Shown here: positions 25,709 through 33,861 of the stretch, one piece after another
Layout of the letters: each line of letters begins with the position of its first letter
Position numbering within the stretch: position 1 is the first letter of the stretch
From: Hyphomicrobium sp.
Lineage (GTDB): Bacteria; Pseudomonadota; Alphaproteobacteria; Rhizobiales; Hyphomicrobiaceae
Direction of reading: 5' to 3'
DNA length: 51,687 nt
Assembly (NCBI RefSeq): GCF_020852195.1
Contig: NZ_JADZBI010000011.1
Location: forward strand, 1-51,687
Notes under the pieces: generated by a model
Told to the model about the DNA's origin: nothing
The model's database searches: none
The model's input: only the letters and a program-made list of their open reading frames with translations
Position numbers and translations under genes: made by a program

Positions 25709-26707
25709 TCAGACCGCCTTCACGCCCTTGCGCCGGCGCCCGGCGCGGCGAGCCGGCTGCTTGTCGGCAAAGAGTGTGTATTGCGCTTCGGGCACCTCGT
25801 GCTTGAGCACTTCGCCAAGTTTGGTCACGAGCGCAATGCGCTTGTTCTTGGTGATGGCATCGAGGTTCTGCATGCGCCATTTCACGGCCGGCAGCTTCCG
25901 GACGTCTTTCACCTCGAGGAGGGACCAGTCGGGTTCGCCCGCTTCGAACGAGATGAGGAACCGGCGATGCTTCTCCGGCATGTTCCCGACCATGGCCTCG
26001 ACGATGGCGGTCCGGGACGTCAGAAGATCTTCGAACGCTACCGGTTCCCGCGTCATGCCCTCAAAGCCATTGGCAAAGGCATCTGCGATGTCCTTGGGCC
26101 TGGCCGCCAGCACCTCCGCCATCGGCCGCTTGTGGCAAAGCAGGTAGACGATGAAGGCGGCGCGCAGTTCATCGCTGATGCCTTCATTGGCTAGAAGGTC
26201 GCGGACATCAAACAGATCCCGCGGATGTTGGCGGTCCAGGGCTGCCACGATTTTGCCGGCGAAAAGATCTGGAAATGAGAGCACCTGCATCTCGGCGAAG
26301 CCGAATTGATCTTCCACGGCTTCGCTCACGGCGCGGATTTCGGGAATGTAGGCACAGCCGCGCATGACCGGCGTCACCTCGACCTTGATCTGCACGCCGC
26401 GTTCGCGGACGAACAGTTTGGTCACGGCACCTTCTTCGGCGTTTTGCGTGACATGTGTTCCAGGCAGGGCTTTCTCGATGCGCCCGGCCACGCGCTTCAT
26501 CGCCTTGTCGATGGCACCAAGCGAACGCGCCCGGTTCAGGACGGGCAGGTAGGTGAGATCGATGTCCACCGAGAGCCGTGGCAGGTCGCGGTAGAAGAGA
26601 TTGATGGCGGTGCCGCCCTTGAGGGCGAACGAGTCTTCGCGTGCGATCAGCGGAATGACGCGAAGCAGCAGATTGACCTGGCGAACATAGATTTCGTTAA
26701 AAGCCAT
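25709..26707 (-). CDS. AbiEii/AbiGii family nucleotidyltransferase toxin
   Basis: A 332-residue DUF1814 nucleotidyltransferase, the toxin of type IV AbiE systems, which act in abortive phage infection and mobile-element maintenance. FALKGGTAINLFYRDLPRLSVDIDLTYL holds the GG motif and the DxD metal ligands (VDID). Further motifs are QVLSFPDLFAGKIVAALDRQHPRDLFDV, which keeps the conserved Lys and Asp residues. The ATG overlaps the antitoxin stop by one base (TGATG); a TTG one codon upstream is possible. Length fits full-size AbiEii. Confidence 0.92.
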   Translation of the reverse strand: MAFNEIYVRQVNLLLRVIPLIAREDSFALKGGTAINLFYRDLPRLSVDIDLTYLPVLNRARSLGAIDKAMKRVAGRIEKALPGTHVTQNAEEGAVTKLFVRERGVQIKVEVTPVMRGCAYIPEIRAVSEAVEDQFGFAEMQVLSFPDLFAGKIVAALDRQHPRDLFDVRDLLANEGISDELRAAFIVYLLCHKRPMAEVLAARPKDIADAFANGFEGMTREPVAFEDLLTSRTAIVEAMVGNMPEKHRRFLISFEAGEPDWSLLEVKDVRKLPAVKWRMQNLDAITKNKRIALVTKLGEVLKHEVPEAQYTLFADKQPARRAGRRRKGVKAV

Positions 26708-27525
26708 CAAAAGTCCTTGGGCACGGTGATCTGGTATTGCGAATCCAGTCGTCCGCCCTTGACCAGCATGCGCTTCCCTGCACCCAGATCAACAGCCTTC
26801 CTGTCGATGCGACCGAGCCACGCGTGGCTATGCCGGTCTGCAAAGAAGAAAAACAACCGCTTGACCTTCACACTCTTGCACTCGGCAAGCAGCCGGTGAA
26901 GCTTGGCTGGACGGAGCGTCGTCAACCCCTGCATCAGCATATCGACGTTGTGGAAGCTTTCGTGATCGGGCAGTTCGTCAAGAAGCTCCAGCACGGCGCG
27001 CTCCGGTGTCGAAAGGACAAGGGGCCAATCATATTGCCCCCATGGCTGCACGACGAAGCTGTCGCTCTTGTCCAGGTCTTTGCGCGCTTCCAGCTTTTGA
27101 GGCCCCGCAGGCATTTGCGCGGCGGGAAACAATGCCGTCGCGTTGCGGTAGATGAAGCGCACGTCCGGAAGGGGAAGCGTATTGAGCCACGTTGGGGGCT
27201 TGCGCGACCCATAGAGATAGAGAGTGGTCCCGCGCTGCCTGAGATAGTGAGCGTAGCCTTGCAGTTCGAGCGCACTTCGGCCGCCGAGGACCAGATCGTA
27301 TCCAAGCAAGGTCTGGAGGGAGACCACTACTTGCTGCCAGGTGAGCGGCGCCGACCGGCGCTGATAAACCCGTCGCGCCGGCTGGTGCAGCCAGTCCCCG
27401 GCCACATATTGGCTGCGCAGGGCAGTCGAGTAGCCTTTGGCGGCAAGCCAAGCGGCGTCCACGAGAAGACCCTCGGGAAGCTCCTGCTCAAGGCGGTTTA
27501 GAGATGAGCGCTTTTGCTTAGCCAT
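26707..27525 (-). CDS. AbiEi-type antitoxin/transcriptional repressor
   Basis: A 272-residue AbiEi-family antitoxin. The N-terminal part (LLVDAAWLAAKGYSTALRSQYVAGDWLHQPARRVYQRR) is the winged-helix DNA-binding domain of the family. The C-terminal domain (VLSTPERAVLELLDELPDHESFHNVDMLMQGL...LRPAKLHRLLAECKSVKVKRLFFF) matches the AbiEi C-terminal region. Related antitoxins repress their own promoter by binding inverted repeats; two candidate repeats are present upstream. The start is taken at MAKQKRSS (27525). Confidence 0.9.
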   Translation of the reverse strand: MAKQKRSSLNRLEQELPEGLLVDAAWLAAKGYSTALRSQYVAGDWLHQPARRVYQRRSAPLTWQQVVVSLQTLLGYDLVLGGRSALELQGYAHYLRQRGTTLYLYGSRKPPTWLNTLPLPDVRFIYRNATALFPAAQMPAGPQKLEARKDLDKSDSFVVQPWGQYDWPLVLSTPERAVLELLDELPDHESFHNVDMLMQGLTTLRPAKLHRLLAECKSVKVKRLFFFFADRHSHAWLGRIDRKAVDLGAGKRMLVKGGRLDSQYQITVPKDF

Positions 27526-27601
27526 ACTTAGCAAAATAGCATATTTTCAAACCGAAGTCCAGTTTATAGTATGCATGATTTGCTAAGCCAAACTTAGCAA
27601 A
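27513..27601 (-). promoter_or_regulatory. abiE promoter with two inverted-repeat operators
   Basis: A perfect 9-bp inverted repeat TTTGCTAAG-CCAAA-CTTAGCAAA lies at 27579-27601. A second, related one (TTTTGCT...AGCAAAA, 27513-27537) overlaps the antitoxin start. On the minus strand TTGGCT, 17 bases and TATAAA form a promoter whose -35 box is inside the first repeat. This is the layout expected for AbiEi autorepression. Confidence 0.7.
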
Positions 27602-27648
27602 AATACGATCTATTAAACCAACTTGGGCGCCCGTATCCGGGTCCAATA

Positions 27649-27690
27649 GGCTGCAACCTAATGTGTGCAGGTACTGATTAGGCTACAGCC
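27649..27690. repeat. Imperfect 14-bp inverted repeat after the relaxase gene
   Basis: GGCTGCAACCTAAT (27649-27662) and ATTAGGCTACAGCC (27677-27690) pair over 14 positions with two mismatches. It lies just past the relaxase stop; it may terminate transcription or bind a protein. Confidence 0.5.
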
Positions 27691-27694
27691 GAAT

Positions 27695-29086
27695 CTACAT
27701 CTCCCGCCCGAAATCGCGTCCCGGATTCCGCCGGCGCCACTCTTCCATCTGCTGTTTGATCTGCTCGACCCGCGCCATCTGGGTGGGCGAGCGCGTGTTG
27801 ACGGCCATATTGAATTCTGCGGCGGATGCGGGCTGCACCTCGGCGGACTGTTGAACCGGCAGGCTGTCATTCGCCGGCTGCCGTTCTGCTAACAGCGATT
27901 CCTTCGCGAGTTCGAGGGTCACGACGGTACGCAGTTGCGCCTCGCGCTCACGCACCAACGCAAAGCGTTCCTCCTTCTGCCGCTCCCTCACGGTCTCGAT
28001 GCGCGTCTTGTACTGAAGCCATAGACGCTCCGAGATCTGCTTCTTGTCTGTCTTCTCGGCTCTGGCCAGAGACCGGCGCTCCTTGTTCTGGATCGCGTCG
28101 ACACGCTGCAAGAGACGGTTGGGGTTCCTGATGAGATGAAACATCTGACGGAATGTGAGCGGCTTGCCGTTGCCCAGCCGCTCGCGCTGCGAATAGACGA
28201 ACACGGCGCGCTCGAACGGATGTGTCGCCACGCGAAGCAGGTGTCTGGTTTCGGCTTTGTGTGCGCGGTAGAGCTCGCGCCATTGCGGCCGGTAGCGGGC
28301 GAACACTGAAGAACACGCCTGATCGACTGCAGCAGCCGTGCTCTGATAAAGAGCCTCACGTTCGCCGCGATGCTGCGTCGTTAACGTCCTGCGGACTTCA
28401 GGATGCGGCTGCGGCATGAGCGGACGGATCTCTGCTCGCAGCTCCTTCATGCGGTGCAGCAGCACCTTCTTGTCGAACCATTCCGCACGTGCAGTCTGCT
28501 GGTGCTTGACCGGGGTAAAGCTGAGGGTCGGATCGGCGTGCCTCGCCGCCGCGACCTCCTTGCGTTTTTCGTTGTTTGCAATTCGCTGCACGCAATGCAC
28601 GCCGTGCTCACGCTCATAGGCTTCTGCCCAGCGGGAAAGGCGCTCCTTGGTGTATTTGAGGGGTGCGGTCAGGCCGCTTGAAGGATGGATCGTGTTGACC
28701 ACGATATGCACATGCAAATGCTCCTTGTCGGAATGGGCGGCCATCACCGCCTGATGTTCGCCAAGTCCCAGCATGTTCAGGGATGAGAGCGCGGTTTCGC
28801 GCATGTGCTCCGGTGTTGGCTTCTCCCCGATCGCCCAGGAGAGCGTGTAGTGCAGGACGGGCTTGGTGTTCTTGCGGCCCCGCGCCGATTGTCCGGATTG
28901 GATTTTCAGCATCGCCTGATCGCGGGCGGTTGCGAACATCTCGAACCAGGCGTCATCCGCCTGCGAGATCAGATTGCGTGTTTCGTTCCAAAGGACCCGG
29001 TCACGGGAGGTCTTCTGCGCGTCGTGCAGGATGTAGCTGCACGCTCCTTTGAAACTCTGCCCGCGTTTGTGGAGGCGGGGGATCAC
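27695..29086 (-). CDS. Relaxase/mobilization nuclease
   Basis: A 463-residue conjugative relaxase that would nick at oriT and lead the strand into the recipient. The histidine triad is H123-L-H125-V-H127 (KEHLHVHIVVNTIHP), preceded by AVMAAHSD, as in MobP/MobQ-type enzymes. A tyrosine near the N-terminus (GACSYILHD) is the likely nucleophile. The C-terminal half is long, charged and helical (EKTDKKQISERLWLQYKTRIETVRERQKEERF), perhaps a coiled coil. The start is GTG 29086, 86 bases inside mobC, so the two are translated together. Confidence 0.9.
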   Translation of the reverse strand: MIPRLHKRGQSFKGACSYILHDAQKTSRDRVLWNETRNLISQADDAWFEMFATARDQAMLKIQSGQSARGRKNTKPVLHYTLSWAIGEKPTPEHMRETALSSLNMLGLGEHQAVMAAHSDKEHLHVHIVVNTIHPSSGLTAPLKYTKERLSRWAEAYEREHGVHCVQRIANNEKRKEVAAARHADPTLSFTPVKHQQTARAEWFDKKVLLHRMKELRAEIRPLMPQPHPEVRRTLTTQHRGEREALYQSTAAAVDQACSSVFARYRPQWRELYRAHKAETRHLLRVATHPFERAVFVYSQRERLGNGKPLTFRQMFHLIRNPNRLLQRVDAIQNKERRSLARAEKTDKKQISERLWLQYKTRIETVRERQKEERFALVREREAQLRTVVTLELAKESLLAERQPANDSLPVQQSAEVQPASAAEFNMAVNTRSPTQMARVEQIKQQMEEWRRRNPGRDFGREM

Positions 29087-29465
29087 TGTCAGGTGTCCTC
29101 GTTCTGAGGGCGGCTATTTTCTGGGCAAGAAGTTCGTCGGAGAGCAGGGTGCTCAACAGCTTGTTGATGGTGCGCCACGCGGACATGACTTCCGTGGGCA
29201 TGTTGTTGTTCGTTGCATGCGCGATCTGGTTCACGTTGTTGCCGATGCGGCGCAGCTCCGTGAACAGCGCGGGGTCCATGGCCCGATAGGAAGGCCGGGC
29301 GGACATATCGACTTTGCCGGTCAGGACCAGTTGCTCGCACAGGCCCGAAACGGTCAGGCCAAGTTCCTTCGCCTGCGAAGCCTTGAGCACGTAATCGTCC
29401 TCGGTCATGCGAATGCAGACCATCTTCGTGCGGGCGCCTTTCTCATGTGTGCGTCGTCGCGGCAC
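29001..29465 (-). CDS. mobC: MobC-like relaxosome accessory protein
   Basis: A 154-residue protein with a ribbon-helix-helix-like N-terminus (KMVCIRMTEDDYVLKASQAKELGLTVSGLCEQLVL) and the MobC signature LRRIGNNVNQIAHATNN. MobC proteins bind oriT and help the relaxase open the strands. The last ~28 codons overlap the relaxase start in another frame. The gene is adjacent to the candidate oriT region upstream. Confidence 0.9.
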   Translation of the reverse strand: MPRRRTHEKGARTKMVCIRMTEDDYVLKASQAKELGLTVSGLCEQLVLTGKVDMSARPSYRAMDPALFTELRRIGNNVNQIAHATNNNMPTEVMSAWRTINKLLSTLLSDELLAQKIAALRTRTPDSDPPPPQTRAEFQRSVQLHPARRAEDLP

Positions 29466-29486
29466 TCGTATGCCTCATAAGGTTGG

Positions 29487-29640
29487 GTTCGGGACGCGGA
29501 ACGCGTCCTGACCGGAGGGGTCCAGGGGAGTGGCGGAGCACTCTCCCCGGCGAGTGGGATTTGGATATCGATATCGGCGTAAGCCGTAATATCGATATCA
29601 AATCCACATCTCGCTACTCCGCGCCTTAAGGTACGTGCTT
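29487..29640. other. Candidate oriT region
   Basis: The 618 bases from 29466 to 30083 hold no convincing gene. Next to mobC there are two inverted repeats: GGACGCG-GAA-CGCGTCC (29492-29508), and a long one formed by GGATTTGGATATCGATAT (29557-29574) and ATATCGATATCAAATCC (29589-29605) with an inner GGC-GTAA-GCC. Such repeats upstream of mobC are typical for oriT. No nic consensus was recognised, so this is positional inference. The AT-rich stretch 29640-29830 beyond shows nothing I can name. Confidence 0.5.
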
Positions 29641-30083
29641 CATCCAATCCGCCTGCATTCGTTTCTTGAGTTATTCCCAATTTCGTTTTCGCTCATTGCG
29701 ATAATTCGCGCAATTATGTGCAGCGATAAACACCACTTCACATAAGCGCTTATACGCGAACATGCGGGCACACATTTTTCTGCGAAATTTTTTAGATCTG
29801 ACGACACACCGCTTATTCTCCCGATGACGACGAGCATGCCGCCGTGCTCGCTTCCGGCAAGGCTGGCCTGCGCCCACCCACGCGCTACACGCATGGGTCC
29901 CTGCGGCTCGGCCACCGCTAACGCGGCTGCCGGCCTTGCCGTGCGCTGCGCTCGGCGGCGTAAGCCCTTGTGTGGGTCGGGGCGGAAGGATGGGTGTACA
30001 GGTCGAACAGAAGGATGGGGATTTTCAACTTGATCGAAGGCCGGTGCGTGCGGCGGATCGTGAGCCGCCGCACGCTAATGCCC

Positions 30084-30368
30084 TCACGCCTGGTTCAGGA
30101 TCTCCTCGCGCAGGAGATCGGCGCTTTCTATCAGCGCGACGGCTTCCTCGGCCTCAGCCTTGGCGATAACCAGAAGGCCGCTGTACCGGTGAAGATCGCC
30201 TGACTTTAAAGCAGCCCGCGCTTTGCGGGTCCAGCTGCGGCTTTTGTCGAGCTTGCGCTCGATGATTGTAGCCGTAGCGGCGATTGCGGCCGGGATCGGC
30301 TCGGACATGTCGTAGCTGGCCGGTTCGAATGTCTGGGCTGGGGGCTTGCGGTCAAAGAAGGAAAACAT
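30084..30368 (-). CDS. Small hypothetical protein under a structured leader
   Basis: A 94-residue soluble protein, MFSFFDRKPPAQTFEPASYD then a helical part (AAIAATATIIERKLDKSRSW ... AKAEAEEAVALIESADLLREEIL). No family recognised. GGAAG lies 4 bases before the ATG, inside the sequence AAACGGAAG that also precedes the gene at 35034. Both genes share the same type of long structured 5' region. The content suggests a small regulatory or accessory protein of the transfer element, but nothing shows its role. Confidence 0.65.
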   Translation of the reverse strand: MFSFFDRKPPAQTFEPASYDMSEPIPAAIAATATIIERKLDKSRSWTRKARAALKSGDLHRYSGLLVIAKAEAEEAVALIESADLLREEILNQA

Positions 30369-30370
30369 GG

Positions 30371-30539
30371 AACTTCCGTTTCGTGAAGGTGAAGGCCGGG
30401 CACCGCGCCCGGCGATGAGGCCGTTTGCACCGAGACATGGGCGAGCGGGTCACACAGGCTTCACGGGAGCGGCCCTTAGGGGCCGCGACTGGCGCGGAAG
30501 CCTGTTGACCCTTAGCGAGCCGTCTCGGTAGGCCTCATC
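30371..30539 (-). ncRNA. Structured leader RNA, family 1, copy 1
   Basis: Nested inverted repeats: GATGAGGCC (30414-30422) with 30531-30539; CCGAGAC (30430-30436) with 30522-30528; GGGTCA (30447-30452) with 30506-30511; CAGGCTTC (30455-30462) with 30497-30504; GCGGCCC (30469-30475) with 30480-30486. A separate hairpin 30395-30413 lies between these and the ribosome site. Unpaired GCGAGC-type stretches (30441-30446 and 30515-30520) flank the third helix on both sides. A second copy at 35041-35230 keeps the unpaired parts and replaces the helices. The strand is inferred from the downstream gene. The interval 30369-30748 otherwise has no gene. Confidence 0.65.
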
Positions 30540-30748
30540 ATTGCCGGACGCGGTGCTCTCCCGCATTCAGATGAACTGAGATGGAAGCGCCGATTCTTTT
30601 TTTATCGCGCCGCCCAAATATTTTTGATCCCCGCATCGCGGAACATGTCCGAACACGGCTGCGCACCGGGGGATTTCCGCACGCGTTTACATTTCAGACG
30701 ATTTCAAACACTGATTGTGCGATCTGCTTTTCAAGAAACGGATCGCAC

Positions 30749-32140
30749 ATGAATAAACCCGTCTTTATTGATGCCGAATTTCCCCCGCGAGGCTCCGGCA
30801 TCGCGGGCCGCCATGAGGCGGCGCCGTCTACGCGATGGGGCCACCCATGGGAGCTCTCGCCGAACTGGACCTGGCAACCGGGGCGCGTGCTTCTGGGTCA
30901 CTGGCAACAGCGGCTCATCGGCCTCGATGATGACCGCCACGTGGTCACCGTGGCGGGCAATCGCGCAGGCAAGTCATCGACGGTGCTCATTCCGAATCTG
31001 CGGCGGTATCCGGGTTCGGTGATCGTGCTCGACCCCAAGGGCGAGCTTGCCCGTGCGACGGCGGAAGCCCGCATGCGTATGGGCCAGCGTGTCTACGTCC
31101 TCGATCCCTTCGGCGAAACAGGCTTTCAAACTGCCGCCCACAACCCCTTCGACGAGCTCGGCCACGGAAACCCTTCGCACATCGCAGCGGATGCGGCGCA
31201 GGTCGCGGATGCGCTGATTATCGCAAACAACAAGGACCCGCACTGGACGGACAGCGCCAAGAACCTCGTCCGCGGCCTTGCACTGCACCTACTGTCTACG
31301 ACCAGTACCGCGACGCTGCGTCAGGTGCGGTCATTGCTGAACGGAACGCCGGCGGAACTGGACGCGTTGTTCACCGCCATGACCGAATCCGGCGCGTTCG
31401 ATGGCATCGTCGCCAATATCGGCAGGTCGTTTCTGGGCAAGCTCGAATCCGGCGGGCGGGAACTGCAAGGCATTCTTTCGACGGCGCAGGAGCAGACCGC
31501 CCCGCTCGACGATATCGTCGCCGTTACCGAACGCAGCGACTTTGCATTGTCCGACCTCGCAACGAGCCGCATCAGCATCTACCTGGTGCTGCCGGGCATG
31601 CGCATGGGCACGCATTACCGTTGGTTGCGTCTCGTGATCCAACTGGCCCTGGCCGCGCTTGAGCGCAACCGCGTGCCACGCGGCGAGCTGCCCGTCTGGT
31701 TCGTGTTGGAGGAATTCCCGTCGCTTGGACACATGCGGTCCATCGAGACGGCCGCGGGCCTGATGGCCGGGTTCGGCATCAAGCTCTGGAGCGTCTTGCA
31801 GGACTTCACGCAGCTAAAGACCCACTATCCCAAGAGCTGGGAAACCTTTCTTGGCAATGCCGGGATCATCCAGGCCTTCGGCAATGCGGATCTGACCACG
31901 ACCGAGCATCTATCGAAGCTGCTCGGCTCGACGCAGGTCATCGAGCGGCAGGCAGTGCGGCTCTCGGGCCATGCCATGAGCCAGGGCGATAGCGGCATCC
32001 GCGAGCATCTGCGCAGCGTGCGCCTGCTCGATCCGAACGAAATCACGACGCTATTCAGCCGGGAAACCAACCGGCAGCTGATCCTCGTGCCCGGACGTCC
32101 GCCCATCTATCTGGAGAGGTTGCCGCATGATGCCCATTAG
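30749..32140 (+). CDS. TraG/VirD4-like coupling ATPase (no membrane anchor)
   Basis: A 463-residue type IV coupling-protein ATPase, which brings relaxase-bound DNA to the secretion channel. Walker A is VAGNRAGKSSTVLIPNL (residues about 68-80), then VIVLDPKGELA; the Walker B region is VWFVLEEFPSLGHM near residue 318; the C-terminal part WSVLQDFTQLKTHYPKSWETFLGNAG is the TraG signature. No N-terminal transmembrane helices are encoded, unlike VirD4. The next gene supplies a two-helix protein that could replace them. The frame is open to 30581, but the domain starts at ATG 30749. Confidence 0.9.
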   Translation: MNKPVFIDAEFPPRGSGIAGRHEAAPSTRWGHPWELSPNWTWQPGRVLLGHWQQRLIGLDDDRHVVTVAGNRAGKSSTVLIPNLRRYPGSVIVLDPKGELARATAEARMRMGQRVYVLDPFGETGFQTAAHNPFDELGHGNPSHIAADAAQVADALIIANNKDPHWTDSAKNLVRGLALHLLSTTSTATLRQVRSLLNGTPAELDALFTAMTESGAFDGIVANIGRSFLGKLESGGRELQGILSTAQEQTAPLDDIVAVTERSDFALSDLATSRISIYLVLPGMRMGTHYRWLRLVIQLALAALERNRVPRGELPVWFVLEEFPSLGHMRSIETAAGLMAGFGIKLWSVLQDFTQLKTHYPKSWETFLGNAGIIQAFGNADLTTTEHLSKLLGSTQVIERQAVRLSGHAMSQGDSGIREHLRSVRLLDPNEITTLFSRETNRQLILVPGRPPIYLERLPHDAH

Positions 32141-32684
32141 TCTTTGGAGCCACGGCCCCGTCCGTCAGCGACACGACGCCGGACGGCTCGCCGTCGCCGG
32201 ATATCGTTGGCACCGGTTTCGCCTGATCGAGTATGCCGGCTATGGCACGGTCGCTCTAGCCGTCGCGGTGTTCGGCTTGGTGTACTTTGTTTGGCACGGA
32301 ACGCCTGCAGCACTCGCCGTCTTCCTGGCAAGCGCCGCCGGCGTCGTGTTTCTCGTCGTCAAGGCGCACTGGCCGCATGTCGTCCTATTCACCGCCGACG
32401 CCCGCGTGCGCACGCCAAACGGCATCGCCGGACGGTTCTGGGTGCGCGATCTCGGACCCATCGGCGAGGTGTCGTCGATCGAACTCACCAATGCCTGTGA
32501 TGAGTTCGGGGTTGTTCTTCTGACCACCGAAGGGCGCACGATCCTGATTGCCGAGCGCATGTTCCGTGTCGATGCGCGGCTGGTGGCCGTGCAGCTGACC
32601 AAGGCGCTGTATGAGATGCGCCAGAGCCTGGCGATGATTGGCGACGAGCGAGTCGAACCGAAGCAGCCCGAATGGATCAGCTGA
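32127..32684 (+). CDS. Two-helix membrane protein coupled to the TraG-like ATPase
   Basis: A 185-residue protein with two adjacent hydrophobic helices (residues about 38-56, VALAVAVFGLVYFVWHG, and 60-78, ALAVFLASAAGVVFLVV). A soluble C-terminal domain of about 100 residues follows (VRTPNGIAGRFWVRDLGPIG ... DARLVAVQLTKALYEM). No family recognised. Its ATG lies 14 bases inside the TraG-like gene, so it is translated with it. The hairpin of two helices matches the membrane part missing from that ATPase, which suggests a split coupling protein; this is inference. Confidence 0.75.
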   Translation: MMPISLWSHGPVRQRHDAGRLAVAGYRWHRFRLIEYAGYGTVALAVAVFGLVYFVWHGTPAALAVFLASAAGVVFLVVKAHWPHVVLFTADARVRTPNGIAGRFWVRDLGPIGEVSSIELTNACDEFGVVLLTTEGRTILIAERMFRVDARLVAVQLTKALYEMRQSLAMIGDERVEPKQPEWIS

Positions 32685-32685
32685 C

Positions 32686-33165
32686 TTACAAAGGGATGAG
32701 GCGGGCGATGAAGCGCCTGCGCTCCTGTAACGGTTCAAGCGCCTCACGTATTCGCGCCAGATCATCCACGGGGTACAAGCAAGCGCGCACGGAATTGGAC
32801 GGCAGCCACGAGCGGTCTTCTTCAGGGTGGCGGCACTGCCAGACAGCAAGCGCATTGTACAGCAGCGGGTCGAGCCTGCGCAGAGCCGAACGGGTCAGGC
32901 CCTGTTCGATCCAGGGGGCATAGACCCTGCGCGTGAAGGTGACCGGATTGTCCTTTCGGCCTATGCGGTTTTCCCAGAGCTCCGGCGCAGTGTCCGGCAA
33001 CGGCTTTGCGCACGCGGGTCTGCCGGCAACGGTATCGATGGTTTCAAGCAGGAGCGAAGACAGGAGATCGACGGCATCAACCGGTGACAGATTTTGATCG
33101 GCCATCGCCTTTTCAAAGGCGGCACGCAACGCGGCTTTGATCTGGGCGGTCGTCTCCTGGCTCAT
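32686..33165 (-). CDS. Hypothetical protein of the transfer region
   Basis: A 159-residue soluble protein starting MSQETTAQIKAALRAAFEKAM, with a central segment KDNPVTFTRRVYAPWIEQGLTRSALRRLDPLLYNALAVWQCRHPEED. No domain recognised. It is convergent with the two-helix membrane gene (stop codons one base apart). AAGGAC precedes the ATG by a few bases. Transfer regions of related elements often contain a gene of this size here, but I cannot name its role. Confidence 0.65.
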   Translation of the reverse strand: MSQETTAQIKAALRAAFEKAMADQNLSPVDAVDLLSSLLLETIDTVAGRPACAKPLPDTAPELWENRIGRKDNPVTFTRRVYAPWIEQGLTRSALRRLDPLLYNALAVWQCRHPEEDRSWLPSNSVRACLYPVDDLARIREALEPLQERRRFIARLIPL

Positions 33166-33321
33166 CCATGTCCTTCGTCGGGGATGGAGCCTAAATCAGG
33201 CGGGAGGAAAAGCGCAAATTTTAGCGACCGGGCAAATTGACGGGCATACGCATGGCCGCAACCAAACTGCGCCGCAATCGCGTTGCACCTTCGTTCAGGT
33301 ATTACCCAATGAGGGAATCTG

Positions 33322-33861
33322 ATGGGCTTCGTCCTGACGCGCAGACAGTTTGGGAGTGGCCTGGTCGGCGCGGCGGCGGCCAGCTTTATCAACCTGCCGA
33401 TCGGCGTCGCCCGGCCTTGGGTCGCGGCTATACCGGTCCCGCCGCGCCTTCGCCCCGAGCTTCCAGACTATATCGTCGAGGAAGTGCGCAATCTCTACGT
33501 CGCAGCCTGCGACGAGCGCACCCATTGGTCGGACTTCGCGAGCGGCACCCGCTGCGGCAGGGCATGGAGCACATCATACATTCTCAAGATCGATGGCATC
33601 TGGGCCATACGCGACTGGACCCGGCGAAACGCCCCTTGGCACTATGCCCTGACAAACTGGCTGGAGGCGATCGAACCGCCCGACAGCGCGGAGCCGAGCG
33701 GCCGGATGCGCGACCTTAGCGCTTCCAAGGCGTGGGCTATTCTTGACACTGAGCCGCGCACGATGGCGGATGCCGCGCTGCACCGGCAGGTCGCCGATTA
33801 TGTCTTCGGCAGGAAGATCGTGTTTGTGCCCTCCACGACGTCATCGATAGTCCGCGCCTGA
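33322..33861 (+). CDS. Exported hypothetical protein with Tat-like signal
   Basis: A 179-residue protein whose N-terminus MGFVLTRRQFGSGLVGAAAA has the twin-arginine pattern (TRRQFGS), a hydrophobic stretch and a plausible cleavage site. The mature domain contains VEEVRNLYVAACDERTHWSDFASGTRC and IDGIWAIRDWTRRNAPWHY. Tat export would mean it folds in the cytoplasm first, possibly with a cofactor. Its last 21 bases overlap the methyltransferase gene end to end on the other strand. Function unknown. Confidence 0.65.
   Translation: MGFVLTRRQFGSGLVGAAAASFINLPIGVARPWVAAIPVPPRLRPELPDYIVEEVRNLYVAACDERTHWSDFASGTRCGRAWSTSYILKIDGIWAIRDWTRRNAPWHYALTNWLEAIEPPDSAEPSGRMRDLSASKAWAILDTEPRTMADAALHRQVADYVFGRKIVFVPSTTSSIVRA

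Noticed and set aside
29640-29915. A 91-residue minus-strand gene upstream of mobC
   Set aside because: Odd composition, no ribosome site and no family likeness; it covers AT-rich intergenic DNA near the candidate oriT.
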